Source: Halothermothrix sp. DTU029 (GTDB taxonomy: Bacteria > Bacillota > Halanaerobiia > Halanaerobiales > DTU029). From it: a DNA stretch of 50,211 nt. The stretch spans positions 1 through 50,211 of the forward strand of contig LFRS01000033.1 in assembly GCA_001512435.1 (NCBI GenBank), written 5' to 3'. Each line of letters begins with the position of its first letter. The stretch's first letter is position 1. A program made the position numbers and the translations under genes. Below the pieces are notes generated by a model, which saw only the letters and a program-made list of their open reading frames with translations, searched no databases and was not told where the DNA came from. Shown one piece after another: positions 49,676 through 50,211 of this stretch.

Positions 49676-50211
49676 ATGGATATTCATGAGATTATGGAAA
49701 TTGATAAAAAACATTTTATGCCTGTCTACAGCGGAAGGTATCCCTTGCTTGTAGATTATGGTAAAGGGATAAAGCTTTATGATAAAGATGGGCGGGAATA
49801 CTATGACTTTCTGGCCGGGATTGGTGTCAATGCCCTGGGTTATGGCCATCCTGTTTATATAAAAGCACTGAAAGAACAGGTAGAGAAAGTAATCCATTGT
49901 TCCAATTTTTATTATACTGAAGTACAGGCAGAACTGGAGAAAAAGCTGGCCGAAAACTCTTCCTGTGATAAAAGCTTTTTTGCCAATAGTGGGGCAGAAG
50001 CCAATGAAGGGGCCATAAAACTGGCCAGAAAATATTTCAAGGCTAAAGGGAAAGACCGTTATGAGATAATCACAGCAGACCGTTCTTTTCACGGACGGAC
50101 CATGATTACTGTCACTGCCACAGGACAGGAGAAGTATAAAAAACCCTTTTCTCCGTTACCACCTGGTTTCAAAACAGTCCCTTTCAATGACCTGGCGGCC
50201 ATGGAGGAGGC
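49676..50211 (+). CDS. argD: Acetylornithine aminotransferase (3'-truncated by window edge)
   Basis: Open frame from ATG 49676 to window end: MDIHEIMEIDKKHFMPVYSGRYPLLVDYGKGIKLYDKDGREYYDFLAGIGVNALGYGHP...FFANSGAEANEGAIKLARKY...SFHGRTMITVTATGQ. Confidence 0.95.
   Translation, partial: MDIHEIMEIDKKHFMPVYSGRYPLLVDYGKGIKLYDKDGREYYDFLAGIGVNALGYGHPVYIKALKEQVEKVIHCSNFYYTEVQAELEKKLAENSSCDKSFFANSGAEANEGAIKLARKYFKAKGKDRYEIITADRSFHGRTMITVTATGQEKYKKPFSPLPPGFKTVPFNDLAAMEE

Noticed and set aside
1-50211. Prophage, IS element, toxin-antitoxin or restriction/defence island
   Set aside because: All substantial ORFs are assignable to housekeeping, chemotaxis, cell-wall or arginine genes; no transposase, integrase, phage or defence genes were recognised.

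Overview
The window is a low-GC, almost entirely co-directional core-gene segment of a Firmicute. Gene content and style suggest a Halanaerobiales-like organism, but that placement is inference and not tested. The order is dprA(partial) - DUF494/Smg-like - topA - hslV - hslU - codY - [cheY cheA cheW cheW cheC cheD] - rpsB - tsf - pyrH - frr - uppS - cdsA - AI-2E/YtvI-like - dxr - rseP - ispG - proS - GT2 - polC - rimP - nusA - ylxR - infB - rbfA - nrnA - truB - ribF - rpsO - pnp - JAMM/DinG-type helicase fusion - LysM/SleB - (14-bp tandem repeat) - amidase_3/GerMN (minus strand) - two polysaccharide deacetylases - dut - PRC-barrel - trans-sulfuration PLP enzyme - argC argJ argB argD(partial). 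No rRNA, tRNA, CRISPR array, IS element or prophage was seen. The most interesting observations are: (1) a RadC-like JAMM domain fused to an Fe-S DinG/XPD-type helicase; (2) an S15 leader hairpin whose loop CCTCC is exactly complementary to the rpsO Shine-Dalgarno, giving a possible pseudoknot; (3) hslU apparently lacking any standard start codon for its conserved N-terminus, with an ATC codon 6 nt after a full GGAGGTGA SD inside hslV; (4) a structured rpsB leader with its own promoter; (5) two ARG-box-like sites spaced exactly 20 bp over the argC promoter, with a CodY-like box just upstream; (6) a 14-bp tandem repeat array (about 11 units) running into the 3' end of a cell-wall amidase gene; (7) a chemotaxis-only island at the codY-rpsB position that holds the fla/che operon in Bacillus. 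No clearly new multi-gene defence or mobile system was found; the JAMM-helicase fusion is the best candidate for under-described biology.
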